From positions 9,352,616-9,416,615 of the forward strand of contig NC_061774.1 of the NCBI RefSeq assembly GCF_022458985.1: DNA of 64,000 nt, given 5' to 3'. The number at the start of each line of letters is the position of its first letter. Within the stretch, counting starts at the first letter, position 1. Positions 23,771 through 35,757 of the stretch are shown here, in pieces. This DNA comes from Mugil cephalus (Eukaryota > Chordata > Actinopteri > Mugiliformes > Mugilidae). Below the pieces are notes generated by a model. That model was given only the letters and a program-made list of their open reading frames with translations, was not told where the DNA came from and searched no databases. The position numbers and the translations under genes are program-made.

Positions 23771-26700
23771 TTAGAACGGAGGAACACTTCCACTCCCATC
23801 TGAAAGACAAAAAATGGAAGAGAGAGAAAGAATAAGTTAGTGGTGCATTTTCAGAGAATGGTTTTCAATATCGTCATCTCATTTAACAAAACTGTGATGA
23901 AACTATGTCAGATTCTTACCTTTGTGGAAGCACTGTGGCGATGGATGACATTGGAGTTGATACAACTCAGGTTGTTGCCCTAAGCCAGGGGCGATCGAGG
24001 CACCTGCCCCAAACATGGGTTCCAGGACGGCCAGTTCCTCCAGGAGGGACTGAGTGCAAGACATGGCGGGCGTGGGCGAGGCGATGGGCGTGGAGGCGGT
24101 GGGGCTGGGGGAGGCAGTGAGAATGAAGGGAGGGGAAGCTGGAATGGAGGAGCAAGAGGACACAGGAGATGACACCACCTCGATCTCCATTGCTTCCTCC
24201 GCTTGCCCCTCCCCTTCTGCCGTCACCCCGGCCTCAGCAGCCACAGTCGCCCCGCACCCAGCCATGGAGTTACATTGCGCCGATTGGACGCTACAGATGT
24301 GGCCCACTCCCTCAAACTGGGAGGGTTGGTGCCAGCACACTGGGGTTTGAGGAGAGGTTGGGCTGGAGGGATTGGGCATAGGGGAGGGGGACGGTGAGCA
24401 GAGGCCAGGTGACTGCGGGGGAGCAAAGTCATCTTGGAGAAGGGTTTCTAGGATGCTCTCTTCAAACAGAGAATCATCATCGTCAAGAAACATGGGAATG
24501 TCCAGACCTCTCCATGCTTTGATGGGATAAAACTCCCTAAGCATGTGGACTGAATCAGCAGTTTCTGTGGCTGGGGAAAGGAAGGGGGAAGGTGGGGAGG
24601 ATGAAGGTGATATGGTGGGGGGAGAGAGTTTGGACAAGAGTGGATCCAGGTAGAAGCCCTCCGCCAATGAGCTGATGTGTTGAGCTAAGAGGGATATTTC
24701 TGCTCTCTCCTTCTCCCTATCAAGAGAGAAGAAGGTGAGGCAGGGTTGTTTACCAGGTGATGCCTCTGGGGTGAGGAGGCCTTCAGGGGGACACTGGAAG
24801 GGCCCCAGTGGTACATCTACGTACAGGGGACCCCGAACCTCAGGCAGGGTCATCACTGTGCAGTCCCCATCTCCGGGGCTGTCTGGTGTCGGGGGGAGTT
24901 TCTCATACAGGGAGCCACTGCAAGGCTCGATAGAGAAGAGGAGGTCAGTAGAGGGGGTAGGTAGCACAAGGGGGAGCTTGGTGGATAGGGTGGTGGGGGG
25001 AGCGGGGCTGGAGGCAGTAGTCGGTGGGGCTGTGGAAGATGTTGAGGGGGCCATGGAAGTGCTGGCAGTGGCAGTTGTAGCAGAAGGTGGAGGAGTGGTA
25101 GTGCCAGTGGGGTCGAAGCTGAAGAGGGGTTCTCCAAATAGAAAGCTGGACCCACCAACCTGGGGAGTGTAGGGGGGAGTGCACACAAACTCTTTGGTCT
25201 GTTGAGCTTGTGAGGTGGGCACGGGGGGAAGAGGCAAGGGCAGGGCTGGCAGTGGAGGGTCGAGCTGGAAGGAGGGGGGTAGGAGAATGTTCTGGGTTAA
25301 AAAGTCTAAGTCTGCTACTGTTTCAACAGTGACTGGAGTAGGAGAGGAGGCAGCTGAAGGGGTTTCAGTAGGCTGCTGCTGAAAGAAGCTTTCCTCCTCC
25401 AGAGAGGAGATACTGGAGCGAGGGTCACCCTCCAGCTGCATGGCCTCAGCGACAGAGCTCCCTGGTTCATCAGAGGAGCCCACGCTGCAGCCAGCAGTGC
25501 TAAAGTCAAAGGACTGGGCAGACAGGCCACTGCTGCCTGGAGTGAACACCTGGTCTGGGCTTGACAGGGTTTCTGGGGACTGGAGACTCAGACCCTCCTG
25601 CTGAGATGTACCAGCGCTCAGGACCAAGGTCAGCTGATTCTGCTCTGAGCTGAGCTGTTGACGCACCGCCCATGCCTCAGAGTCACTGGGAGACGAGAAA
25701 AATAGAGGAGAAGCAGGGAGTTAAGTTTTTGCCTCCATTTATCAGTCTTTTGTCACCACGTTAATGTGGAGCGTGTGTGTGTTTTTTCGAGGGAGGGTAA
25801 ATACCTGATGATGTAGTTGTTGCTGCTGATGGGGATTTCTCCAGGCTGAAGTTGAAGCACCATGTAGAGCCAAACCCATGACTGGTCTTGAGCCTGCACA
25901 CGAACCACCATTTCAGCTCTACCCTCTCCTCCTTCTCTCACTGTTGAACAACAGAAGCGACACAAGTTGGCATCAGTTTGTAATCCTGTTAATCATCATA
26001 GTGTTTTTCACTGTGTGGATGTTTCAGTGGGTGCAATGTGTGTAATTGTGTAGGCTTTGATTGTTGTAACTAGTAGGTTTGTTTGAAGAGTACACTTACA
26101 TAGGCTGCGGTGCTGAGCAGAGGCATGTGACAGATCCTGTGGGTGGAGGAGGCTGTACCAGGAGCGAGAGCGTAAAGCTGTCACATCAAAGCCAAGATAG
26201 GCGCTCACCCTGCAGGGGAGAGTGGGCGGTGATGTGTTAGAAGGATAATGTTTCACCACTTTAGTTATCTCATGAACATATTTTATACCAATCCATTTTA
26301 AAGCAACAAGTGGAAGTATTTGTGTGAATTCACCTGTCCTGTGCTGTCTGCAGCCTCATGTCACGGCCATGCTGGGAATGGAAGCAGGCCAGGAACAGGT
26401 TGGTGTCAGCGGGGGGAGGGGTGGAGGTCGACTCCCTCTCTGCCCCGGGGCTGGAGCGGGTCGGGTGAGGCTCCAAAGGAGAGCAGAAACACACCCACAC
26501 GGGGTTGGAGGTCCAGTAGGACCCAGTGGCAGGAGAAGTGGAGGGCGGAGAGAGGCAGCGAGCTCTGATCAAAACTAGCTTGTTTCCAGCACTCTGCCTC
26601 CTCACGGACTTGGAGGTGTTGAAACGGCAACGGAAGAGACGATCTGCGGAGGAAATGATGAGAGGAGGTTTGTATTAGGTTGAGAAAAAAAAATATTTTT

Positions 26701-27694
26701 AAATTGTGAAATGATTGTCTGCAATTTGTCTTACCTGTCTCAAGTGAAGTGGAGGCTGACAGGTTGGTCCTCATGATGTAGTGGTCTGAGGCATCGATGA
26801 TATCATACACACTGTCCCCCTGAGCCACAAGATCCACCTGGAAAATTAAACCTAGAGATGTTATTTATGAAACCCAGACTAAAGCTTGAACGTGTTCTTA
26901 ATAAACTATAAATAAATCAATTCTGTGTAGACTTACCATGGAGTGTCCGAGGTGTTCGGAGACGCTGTCTGACAGGTACAGGAGCTTCCCTTCTCCAGTC
27001 AGCAGCATCAAAAAGCCCGGCAGCGCCTGCATCAACTCTGACAGTTCGTGAAAAGACAGAAACCTTGCACTCTCCTCAAGACTGGCAGCAGTCCCCCCTA
27101 GAAGAATAAAAATGGCCACATTAATTATTAAACCTGAAAATACCAGCAACAACAAAAAAAAGAACACCGTGTATCTGATCTCTTGAATAGTAAAAGTAGG
27201 TGCCGCAGCGTGTTTCAGTACCGCGGACAGCGGCGAGGCTGCGCTCATGATGTTAAAGCGTTTCAGCACCACGGACAGCGACAGGTTGATATTTCCACAC
27301 ACAGCAGATTCCGAGTCGATTATTTAAGATCAGTTAATAAGACACGGTTCTACAGTGTATCCTAAGTATATATATATAAATCCTGATTTATATCAAGAGA
27401 ATTTTCAGTGGAGCCACTAAAGCACTTGTTGATTCCACCGCTGAGGTAAACTGCAGTGTGTCTATGCAGCACGGAATCATCAACAGGTCGTTTTTACCCG
27501 AGTGTAAAGTCGATCTTACCTTGAGTGAAGAAGACGGATTTCCTGGTGTACATGCAGGCGAGTGACATGATGTGCAGGTATGAGAGCCGTGCTTTATCGG
27601 CTTCAGAAATGGGCAACAAGTCCTTCAGGTTCCGGATCTCGGCGTTGATCTGATCTCGTCGAGCCTTGGACGCTCCTTTGGTTGAGCGGTACAT
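23771..27694 (-). CDS. npas4: Neuronal PAS domain protein 4 (activity-induced bHLH-PAS factor)
   Basis: A neuronal immediate-early transcription factor that pairs with ARNT-type partners to control activity-dependent synaptic genes. Eight coding exons: 27694-27520, 27097-26937, 26837-26735, 26643-26334, 26209-26100, 25940-25805, 25685-23920 and 23799-23771. All junctions are GT-AG, phases agree, and the total is 929 codons plus stop (human 802 aa). The bHLH region starts [20 protein letters not shown] and has [15 protein letters not shown]; this degenerate basic region is typical of NPAS4. PAS-A is about 70-144 ([34 protein letters not shown]). PAS-B is about 229-330 ([45 protein letters not shown]). 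Exon 7 alone encodes about 590 residues, a Pro/Ser/Thr-rich transactivation region with conserved islands CTPPYTPQ (about 500), [18 protein letters not shown] (about 591) and [12 protein letters not shown] (634-645). The C-terminus [12 protein letters not shown] matches the human end. Whether this is the a or b copy of teleost npas4 is not decided. Confidence 0.97.
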
Positions 27695-28074
27695 TGTGGC
27701 CTGTTGCTGCGGTGAACTGAAATTTCTCCAGATACAAGTTGTAGAGTTGTGAGCGGAGTGTTGGTGGCGTGCCTCTGCTGAAGTTCCCTGTCTCCGAGAT
27801 GTTTTAAGAGACAGGTTGTAAAAGTGGAAACGTTCTAAAGGTGGGTTATTGGACTTTCATATCAGCTATTCTTTCTTCTTTTTCTTTTTTCTTTTTTCAG
27901 AGCAAGGTTTAAAAAACCTTCTCCTGTCTTGTCTCGATCCGCCTTAGCTCCGCCACAGCGTCCAGCTCGGATGCTGGCCGGCTGCTGGGTGTCTGTCCCT
28001 CCTTTCGGAGTGCAGGTGAATCGCGGCTGCGGTAGCCGTCTCTCGCACAGAAGTCCGGAACCTGTAAATCTGGT

Positions 28075-28325
28075 TGAGGGACTCTGCTCGCCGGTTACTT
28101 ATATAGCCTGGGACTCCACCGGAGTAGGGGGGCTCCCAACGCACCAACACCGACGTAAAACGGAGGGAGGAGGGTGCAGGAGAAGGGGGGGGCGAGCGGG
28201 CTCGATATGCCTCATATCAGTGGAGGCAATGGTGAAACTCTCCCCCTCCCTCACCCGTGCCCTCTCCTCTCGGTGACTCTTCCTCGACGTCAGCTCTTCC
28301 CTCTACTCGGTGATGACGTCGGGAT
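28075..28325 (-). promoter_or_regulatory. npas4: npas4 core promoter with TATA box and two CRE-type sites
   Basis: A minus-strand TATATAAG (plus 28098-28105) lies about 405 bases upstream of the npas4 ATG and predicts a start near 28070 and a 5' UTR of about 375 bases. Upstream are two TGACGTCG sites in opposite orientation: 28285-28292 (CGACGTCA on plus) and 28314-28321 (TGACGTCG on plus). NPAS4 is known as a CREB-dependent immediate-early gene, so CRE sites here make sense. A short inverted repeat (AAATCGGG 28327-28334, CCCGATTT 28355-28362) lies just beyond. TSS position is inferred. Confidence 0.6.
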
Positions 28326-28329
28326 GAAA

Positions 28330-29125
28330 TCGGGAGCTCCGGCGACGCAAAAAGCCCGATTTGGACAAAACCGAGTAAGGGGCGGAGCAAGCGTAAAACG
28401 TAAACGGAGTCACCGGACTCCGGTGTATTGGGGGAGAAGGAGGAGGAGGAGGTGGAGGAGGGGGTGCTAGGGGGATGGGAGGACTGGGGTGAATACGAAA
28501 GAGGTTTGTGTGTTTATATGTCTGGCACCTGAGGTAGCTACCCGTCACTGCCTGTTTGCCCCGGACCTGTCAGTAAACACGGCAGGTGCTTGTTAGGTGC
28601 GATTCAACAATTCATTGCGATCACATTTACTGTCAGCGGTTCAAACATGAGAGATTGATGATGCTCGGCTGCAGCAGACACCGAGCTGCTGTTATAGGAG
28701 GCGGACATGGTTGCTCAGGCTCCGTCTCCCGTTCGTCTTTTGTGAATGGAAATCATTTCTGAGACTCTGCATTTACCGAATCTAGCCCCTGTTAGACATG
28801 CAGATGTTGCCGTTGTCAAGAGACATCTTTAGCATTTTGTATTTTATAAGGATAATAAACACGCTAGTACGTAGGTGTAGTCTTTTTTTTTTTTTTTGCT
28901 TCATGTTATATTCTATGTGTATTGTGTGAGCCACGTCAAACCAGAATTTCCACTCCTGCCCTTCATCGTCCACGAAAAAAAAAAATCCGTTTTAAGGTTA
29001 ATTAAAAATGAACAATTAACAACAAATGTAGATTTTGAAGGAAAACAATTCAAGTATGACCAGCGATCAGTACTCAAAACTTAACTTTTCCATTTCTTAT
29101 ATTGATCGTTTACCAATTTAGCTAA
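28330..29125. other. npas4 upstream region, no gene
   Basis: GC-rich to about 28480, including a GGA-rich purine stretch (28436-28462), then AT-rich with a T run (28883-28898). No coding sequence recognised. Confidence 0.4.
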
Positions 29126-29435
29126 TGACGTTGGTGTCTGAGTCAGGTTTCTTTTTGATCCCCGTAAAACTTCCAGTGACGATTTTCAAGATCTCAAAAA
29201 AAAAAAAAAAAAAAAAAATGAAGAGCCGTTTTAATGAATGACATCCATGAATAATTTGACGCGCACGCACCCAGCACGCAGTCATCCAGTCAGTAGGCTA
29301 TTGCGCAATCCGCAAACCTTTCTCCAGTCTCACGTGAGGCAAATCGGCGCCGTTTCTAAAAATAGATCCCACCAGTGACCGGCCCCGGGACTGCGAGGCG
29401 CGCCCCCGCATCCAGCTCCATCGTTCTATTTTTAG
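29126..29435. promoter_or_regulatory. npas4: Candidate activity-responsive enhancer of npas4
   Basis: In about 310 bases I read TGACGT (29126-29131, CRE half), TGAGTCA (29139-29145, AP-1), TTGCGCAA (29301-29308, palindromic C/EBP), CACGTG (29331-29336, E-box), CTAAAAATAG (29356-29365, MEF2) and CTATTTTTAG (29426-29435, MEF2 in the opposite orientation). The two MEF2 sites are exact reverse complements, about 60 bases apart. An A run of about 24 (29196-29218) separates the AP-1 and C/EBP parts. The cluster lies about 1.1-1.4 kb upstream of the predicted npas4 start. MEF2, CREB and AP-1 are the classical effectors of neuronal activity genes. The target gene is inferred from position. Confidence 0.55.
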
Positions 29436-29544
29436 AGGGAAGATTTCGCTTTTAACCCCGAGAATAGACCTGGAGTATGTGCTTCACACGTGGAGGCCAG
29501 CACATCTGGATCTGTATCCTTGCCGCTGCCCCACACACACACTA

Positions 29545-29800
29545 CCAAACGCAAGCCTTCTATCTTTGTGAGGACCTCCCATTGAGATAATGCATCCCCT
29601 AAACTCTCCCCCTTTCACAAACACAAGCCACAACCTTTTCAAATTCCACAATGGCCCCCACCACAACCTCATAAAAAAGGCTACACACACACAAACAAAC
29701 ACTTGATGGTATAGGACTCTATCTGGTCTCTGAATGTATACTGTGGTGCTCATATTGTAGGGACAAGCATCAATGTACACAGTCACATCAAGTCAACCTG
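29545..29800. repeat. gaggacctccca-type teleost repeat fragment
   Basis: The string tctttgtgaggacctcccat followed by tgagataatgcatcccctaa is a widespread fish repeat usually linked to CA microsatellites, and short CA runs flank it here. Decayed; boundaries approximate. Confidence 0.5.
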
Positions 29801-31135
29801 CTACCTTTTTGTGAACAAAACATTAGTCCCTATTATACAGATCATGTGCAGACAATACGTTTTAGTGTAGGGGTTGTATTAAGTGTCCAAGTTAAAGTCA
29901 GATCTATATTTTTAAGGACCTCATATTTTATCTTTTATTTTTCTGTTACGTTTTTAGTTTCAGATATTATAGTTATTGTCTTGATGAATGACGAGTCAAC
30001 AGGACCATTGATTACTTATTTACTTGCTGTGACATTTTCCAACATGCAGATGATATCTCATTGATAAATAATTCTGCTTTGGTCCCATTTGTATCCGTCC
30101 CTGTGTGCTTGTGTGTGTGTGCGAGAGTGTCTGTGTGTGCGCGCGCGCGTTTGTTTTTTGTTCTCTATTTCTTGCCCAGGTGCTTGTGGGTCTGCCTCTC
30201 ATTTTTCCTCATTGGATGACTCAGCCACCTCTGCATCCTCTTCTGTCGCTGATCCTAAAGGTATCAAATTTTTACCAGATAATCAAGGAAGACTTGCAAG
30301 TTTGCAGATTCCTTCCATTTTGTACCGTTTTAATTCGCTTTACCCTGGAGGTCCCCGCAGCCGCTGTAATGAGAGATATGAGTTTGTCATCCCTGCTGCG
30401 CATCACACGGGTGAGCAGCGCCCCTAGAGCAGAGAGAGAGATACATCACACACCAGTCTGTTGCTAAAGCGGGGACCGAGATGTGTCAGGACAGTGACAT
30501 TAGTTTTCCTCTTGGCTATTCTGGATGCAGCGTCACACTCATTCATTAGTGCAGTTCACTCAAAGGAGAAATAATTATAGAGGCTGAAAGGACTAGAGTT
30601 GATTCATGCTCTATGCTTCAGGTTCATCAGATGACCCATTGTTTGTATTGATGTGTCAGAGATCATTGAGGTGGTGCATCTGTCTCTGGAGGTGCTAATG
30701 AACAGCTGTGTTTAACTAAGATGTCTGAAAATGAGAGAATCCAGAGGGCAGAATCCACGATCTGTGTTCAGGATCAGTTTGGACGTTCTTTGCTGTAATT
30801 AAGACTTTGACAGATTCACAAATTGGTACACATATGGAGGATCTTATTTGATCAAAATGCGATTATTTACTAATGGCATAAAAATATTTCTTCATAAATC
30901 ACCTTAAATTTTAATTTGAATCACAGATAATGGTCAATCAAACAGTTAATCAACAAAAAAATCGATCATAAACTATGATAATCCAAAATCTAAACATCAT
31001 CTGGTTCCAGTTATCAATCACTGTCGTTGTCCTTGATTTCTTTTGTTTTCTATTAGTCTATTAGTCTTCGTCAAAGCTCAGTCAATACGACCTCTTTGCA
31101 GTTTAAGCAGTCTGTTACATGGGCTTCTTTTACTG
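29800..31135. other. Gene-free spacer with an AP-1/CCAAT pair
   Basis: No gene is recognised. ATTGG (29-type inverted CCAAT, 30211-30215) is followed immediately by TGACTCA (AP-1, 30217-30223) in a high-complexity stretch (30180-30420) that follows a TG/CG tract (30108-30150). The open frames there lack homology I recognise. Confidence 0.3.
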
Positions 31136-31345
31136 CTTACAGAATCATGTGCCTGAAAAACTAATGACACTCCCATTAACCTCAGCTGTACTTTGTGTTA
31201 GGTATTAATTCATATTTGCTAATTATCATTAATTAGTGCTTGCATTGTCATGTTTAGTATGCTACCATGCTGTTATTTACATCTAGCTCAATGCACCGCT
31301 ATGCCTCAGTAGCTACGGTTCAGACACTCTGTTTTATGGGTTTTC
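31136..31345 (+). repeat. Percomorph dispersed repeat relic, copy 1
   Basis: Contains gcctgaaaaactaatgacac, ttaacctcagctgtactttg, atgctaccatgctgttattt and tagctcaatgcaccgctatg in order. These match the 3' half of a well-known percomorph repeat (contactaatgacattcccat ... cagctgtactttgtgtttag ... ttagctcaaagcaccgctgt). Decayed, no coding content. Confidence 0.65.
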
Positions 31346-33087
31346 TATTACTCGCAGATAATAACATTAAATTAAATTGTATGCTTGCATGGAAAATCTT
31401 TACAGTCTGCAATTTATAGATACATGCACTGTGCAGTTAGGTGCTCCAGTAAAGTATTGATACATGCATGAAGGTCCAAGTTACATACAACAGTATGACA
31501 TTAAGGAATGACTAGCAGTCTTAAATTAATATTTGTAACTAGCTTTTTTGTAACTAGCAAGCTGTTGGTTCATTATGGTTATGCATTAAGCGATGGTATT
31601 TATTGTAACCTGACCTTAATTGCTCTGGAAGGTGCCTTCACATAAAATGTATTATAAGTATTAAATTTACGATTATTATGAAGATTGGTATTTGCCGGTA
31701 GCTGGAGGTTTGACAAAAAATAGGTGTGAACAGGTGATAAATTTTGGGGGATGATAAAAATTATCATGTACCAGCTGATGTGCTGTGACTATACAGACTA
31801 CAACAAACAGATAGACTATGACTATAACAAAAAATATTTTCATTGATGTGTTTTAGGGTAAAGAGAACTTGTTTATGGAGCTTCTGGAGTCTCCTGTACA
31901 ATATTAGCAGCTATAGGTACCTGTTTTAAATGTGGTATTTCAGTGTGACGTACTCTACGTAACCCACAGGCAACGGCCACACAACACACTCTACATCAGT
32001 CTGCCCTGTTAACAGCCCCACAGAGTCAGCTGCCATTTATTACAGCATCAACGGTGGGAACTTGTGACCTGTTTGTGTCCGTCAAAGATGATGATGCTTG
32101 TACACTTTAAAATAACAGGACGAGTGAATGTGTGCACACAGTAGAAGCTCCCGTGTCGTCACTTCCTTGCCTTTACATTTTGTTCTCATATGTGTACATT
32201 AAACTGAACTACATTACTCTGTGATCCAAAAGTAATCTCTCTGCTAATTTCCGACCATACTCCTAAGCATTTCCCCTTTCATCTGTTCAAAGTGTTATTT
32301 TTTGTACTGACCCAAACCACGTCTGTCTCCAACAACTCCCTTTCCTGACATTTTCCCCAGGAGCTTGTGCTTCATAATGGCATTTCATTCTTCTTCTTTT
32401 TCTTCTTCTTTTTCTCGTAAAAAAAATATTCTTGCATCACCAAAAGTTTGGCTCAGAATCTCCTTAAAGTCCTCATGGTTTGGTTCCTTCAGCCAACCAG
32501 AGATGATGAGTAAATAATAGTAAATAAAATCCTCATATTCCTCAACATTACTATTAGTTAGTTACTAGTTATAGTTTCTTAACTTCTTAATTACGCAGAC
32601 AATGCATTTAAGTCTGTTACCTCATTAACTGGCTGATGAGTAAATCTGTTTTGGGCATCATTAGAGTAATTAATGACAAATAATAGACTGAATCAGTGGG
32701 TCATCTTGGAAAAGACATTTCCTTACAAGGAGTAAAGTTTCCAACAACCATTGACTTTATGGAGGAAATCTCCCATCTATTATCTACTATCTACTATCGT
32801 TATTGTCTTTATATTTGCATTCTTTTTGCTTTGTTTGCACTTTCTTGTCCTTCTTATCCTAATAACCTACAGATAATTGTGGCGAAAGATTCTGATGTCA
32901 CCATACATTTTACTTTGTCATTAATTTGTAGAGAACCTGACATTTTTCTGCATCTCGTGTTGCCTTATTTGGAAAGTGAAATTAAAATTCTTTGATGTTC
33001 GTGTGTCAAAGATGAGCAAATAATTAGAACAGGAATGATGCTGCAGATTATGTCTTCCAGGCCAGAAATACCACAGTGTCTAATGGA

Positions 33088-33510
33088 ATTATTAATGGAA
33101 ATTCATGGCTCCCAGAGGATTAATCTGAATGATGTTTTGAATCATCTGACATTTCGGTTAGTACCAACACAAAATTTGCATTTGTGGTTTTGAGGCAATA
33201 CCTCGACAAAGCAGCAGTCTTTTAGAGGGACTTTCAGAAGATTTCAAACACAGTGTTGTGATTAAACTACTAAACGATAAATAAAAAAATTCTGGCAGTC
33301 CAGTTATGGTAATCCCTTGAGTTTTCCTCTAGCGCCACCATCAGGTCAAAATTGGGATATACTTACAAAACTTAAGGCATCCGCTGCAGCTATTTTGTAG
33401 TGCTCCTATCTTGCTAACATCATAGTTTCCATACATGTGCATTTTAATGTTTTATACGTAATTAGCATCTAACTCAAAGCAGATCTGTGCCTGTGTCTCA
33501 GGCTACAAGT
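33088..33510 (+). repeat. Percomorph dispersed repeat relic, copy 2
   Basis: Same family as the copy at 31.1 kb but retaining the upstream half: attcatggctcccagaggat, catttgtggttttgaggcaa, ttttcctctagcgccaccat followed by caggtcaaa, then tcttgctaacat and tagcatctaactcaaagcag. The order agrees with the family's usual order. About 33205-33295 does not match and may be an insertion or just diverged sequence. Confidence 0.65.
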
Positions 33511-35700
33511 TTAACAGAAACCTAGTGGACTGAATCACTGAGGTCTAGCGGGGAAATCAAAATGTTTTGGAGCTAGATGCCAAAATTTTAGATGTCTAGT
33601 TTGAGATCTTACAAGGAACAAACAGATATTTAGAATCTAATCAACAATTACAAAACATTTTACACCTTGAAAACTTGTGTAATTGACTGAATTACACAAT
33701 CAGCAACCCTCTGCATCCTCACCTGTTAGGTAAAATGTACATCTTGTGTTCTCTGGATATGTAACCCAGCACATGTCACTTTCTTGTGCTTGTGTTTTCA
33801 GAGGTTTGCCTTAAAAACAACACTAGACAGACTTTCTGTGGGCAGAAATAGCACACATCTTTATGCAGGAGCTCCCTGAACGAAAACACTCAAAGTTGTT
33901 TGTTTTTCTCCACCCAGCAGTCTCGTAGGTACTTAAGCTGTCCCGGTGTCCCACACACTTTGTTGTCTCAAGCGCTGCCATTGTTGTGGTTGTCATGAGA
34001 ATCGCTGCCATTATGAGAGGGGGATGTGTTGGTATCATAGGTGGGTGGCAGAGAGGAACATGGCTGTGGAGAGCAGGATGTATGAAGAGCAAGGGGTCGG
34101 AGAGATGAGTGCCTCGTCTCCCTGACAGCAAATGGACTCAAATGAATCCAATTAGTGGGCCGTCTTTGTGCCAGAAACTCCTGTTTGTCTCAGTATTCAT
34201 GCAGAGGCTCATTTAGTCTTATAACCCTCTTTAGTAAAAACCACTCATCAAGGCACATTAACTCAGGCTCTCGCTCATTCACTCGTTCATTTTCCCACTT
34301 TTCAATCAATCCCTCGCTCACTTTGGCACAAGTTTCTTTGATCTGTCACACTTTTATCAGCACTGGTACATTTGACCCGTCAGGTTTTCAAATTCAAAAT
34401 TTATTAAGAAAATTATCAGTTTTTCTCTTTTACTGAGTCTTTTATCTCTGTCTGTATGTGTCATGTTACAAGCAGAGACACAATACTCTGTGCGATTTGT
34501 CAATGTGCACCAAAGGCGTCACTTTCTATCAATCACTAATGAAAGCAAGAAGGCAGAAATATTAATAATTTGGGAATATTCGCCAAGTCAGTCAGTCTAA
34601 ACTGCTCTAACTCTACTATTGCTTCATTCAAATTAATGCTGGCCTTAAATATTTCAATGCCTTCATTTTAACTTGATGGGAGCTCATTGTTTTTGCAGTG
34701 CAGCCACAATGTTTTAGTTTTAGTTCAGCCGCACTGTGTATTACCACACATCAGACAGACGCTCTTAGTGACACCTCAAAAGTCAGATGTATCTCTGTGG
34801 AGGTGGTTGGGACCAAAAACTGAGTTGAAAGAAGTTTTGCACTATACATTCATCAGACTCCAAATGAATGATAACGCTGCTTTGCAATTTTTGAGTGTTT
34901 AAATAAGCAACTTTGCTAAAAAAAAATAAAAAACATAGTTATACCCACAACTTGTAGTTCACAGCAGAAAACACTCGTAACGTAATCATTAAAATAAATA
35001 AATAAATGAACATTTTAATAAATTTTTGTATTCACATTCACTCTGTCACTCACCCACACGAGGCCTTGGATACACTCTTCAATTTCCCCCTTCAGTCACA
35101 TTTCACTCATTCAGTCCCTCAAACAGCCATTCATCAACACTTGCTATCTGTCATCCACACACACACACACAAACACACACACACTGAGCAGATGTACAAA
35201 GGGCAGGAGTATTCTGGCTCTCTCTGTACACACACTTCTTCAGTAGCAGTCGCCAACAGGTGTGACTTTCACAGCTTCGGCCGTTGGCAGCGATTGAAAC
35301 TGCGGATGAGGGACGGGCAGCATGTTCCTCCACAACCTTAGTCATCACATCGCAGAGAACAGAGTGCATAGATCATCGGCCTCTGCGACAGCTCCATCAT
35401 ATTGTAGCGCGAAAGTTTATTATACATGAGACGCCGACCGTTTTTGCTAATAATGAGCGAGCGAGTGATTGTGTTTATCTCGAATGTAAATGCAGCTATA
35501 AATAAGTGGGTTATTTTTGAACCACTCCAGGGTGGAAGAAAGGGGGAAAGAGGCTGAGTGGGGCAGGCTGTACAGAAAATATTTTCAGGGTAAACGCTGA
35601 GTGTGGTACTCATGCCAGAGGTGAATGATACTCGTCTGTTTTTTCCCCCCCTCTAAGACTGTCTTTTCTTTCTTTTCTTTCTGTTTATTTTTACACCCAG
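33510..35700. other. Gene-free spacer
   Basis: No gene recognised. A CA microsatellite lies at 35157-35183. At about 35280-35530 the sequence becomes high-complexity and CpG-containing, with gctataaataag (MEF2- or TATA-like) near 35494, and looks like a candidate noncoding element. Confidence 0.35.
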
Positions 35701-35744
35701 AGTCAAGGTCTGCGCTCTGCCTCTTGAAAGGAAGGAGCTAATCT

Positions 35745-35757
35745 GTCGCCTAGCAAC
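35745..35757. promoter_or_regulatory. RFX X-box motif
   Basis: GTCGCCTAGCAAC fits the RFX consensus (GTNRCC, spacer, RGYAAC) over its full length. RFX factors bind such sites in ciliary, neuronal and other genes. Whether the site is occupied is unknown. Confidence 0.45.

Noticed and set aside
33325..33348. tctagcgccaccatcagg as a CTCF site
   Set aside because: It is an internal segment of the percomorph repeat copy and deviates from the CTCF core at several key bases.
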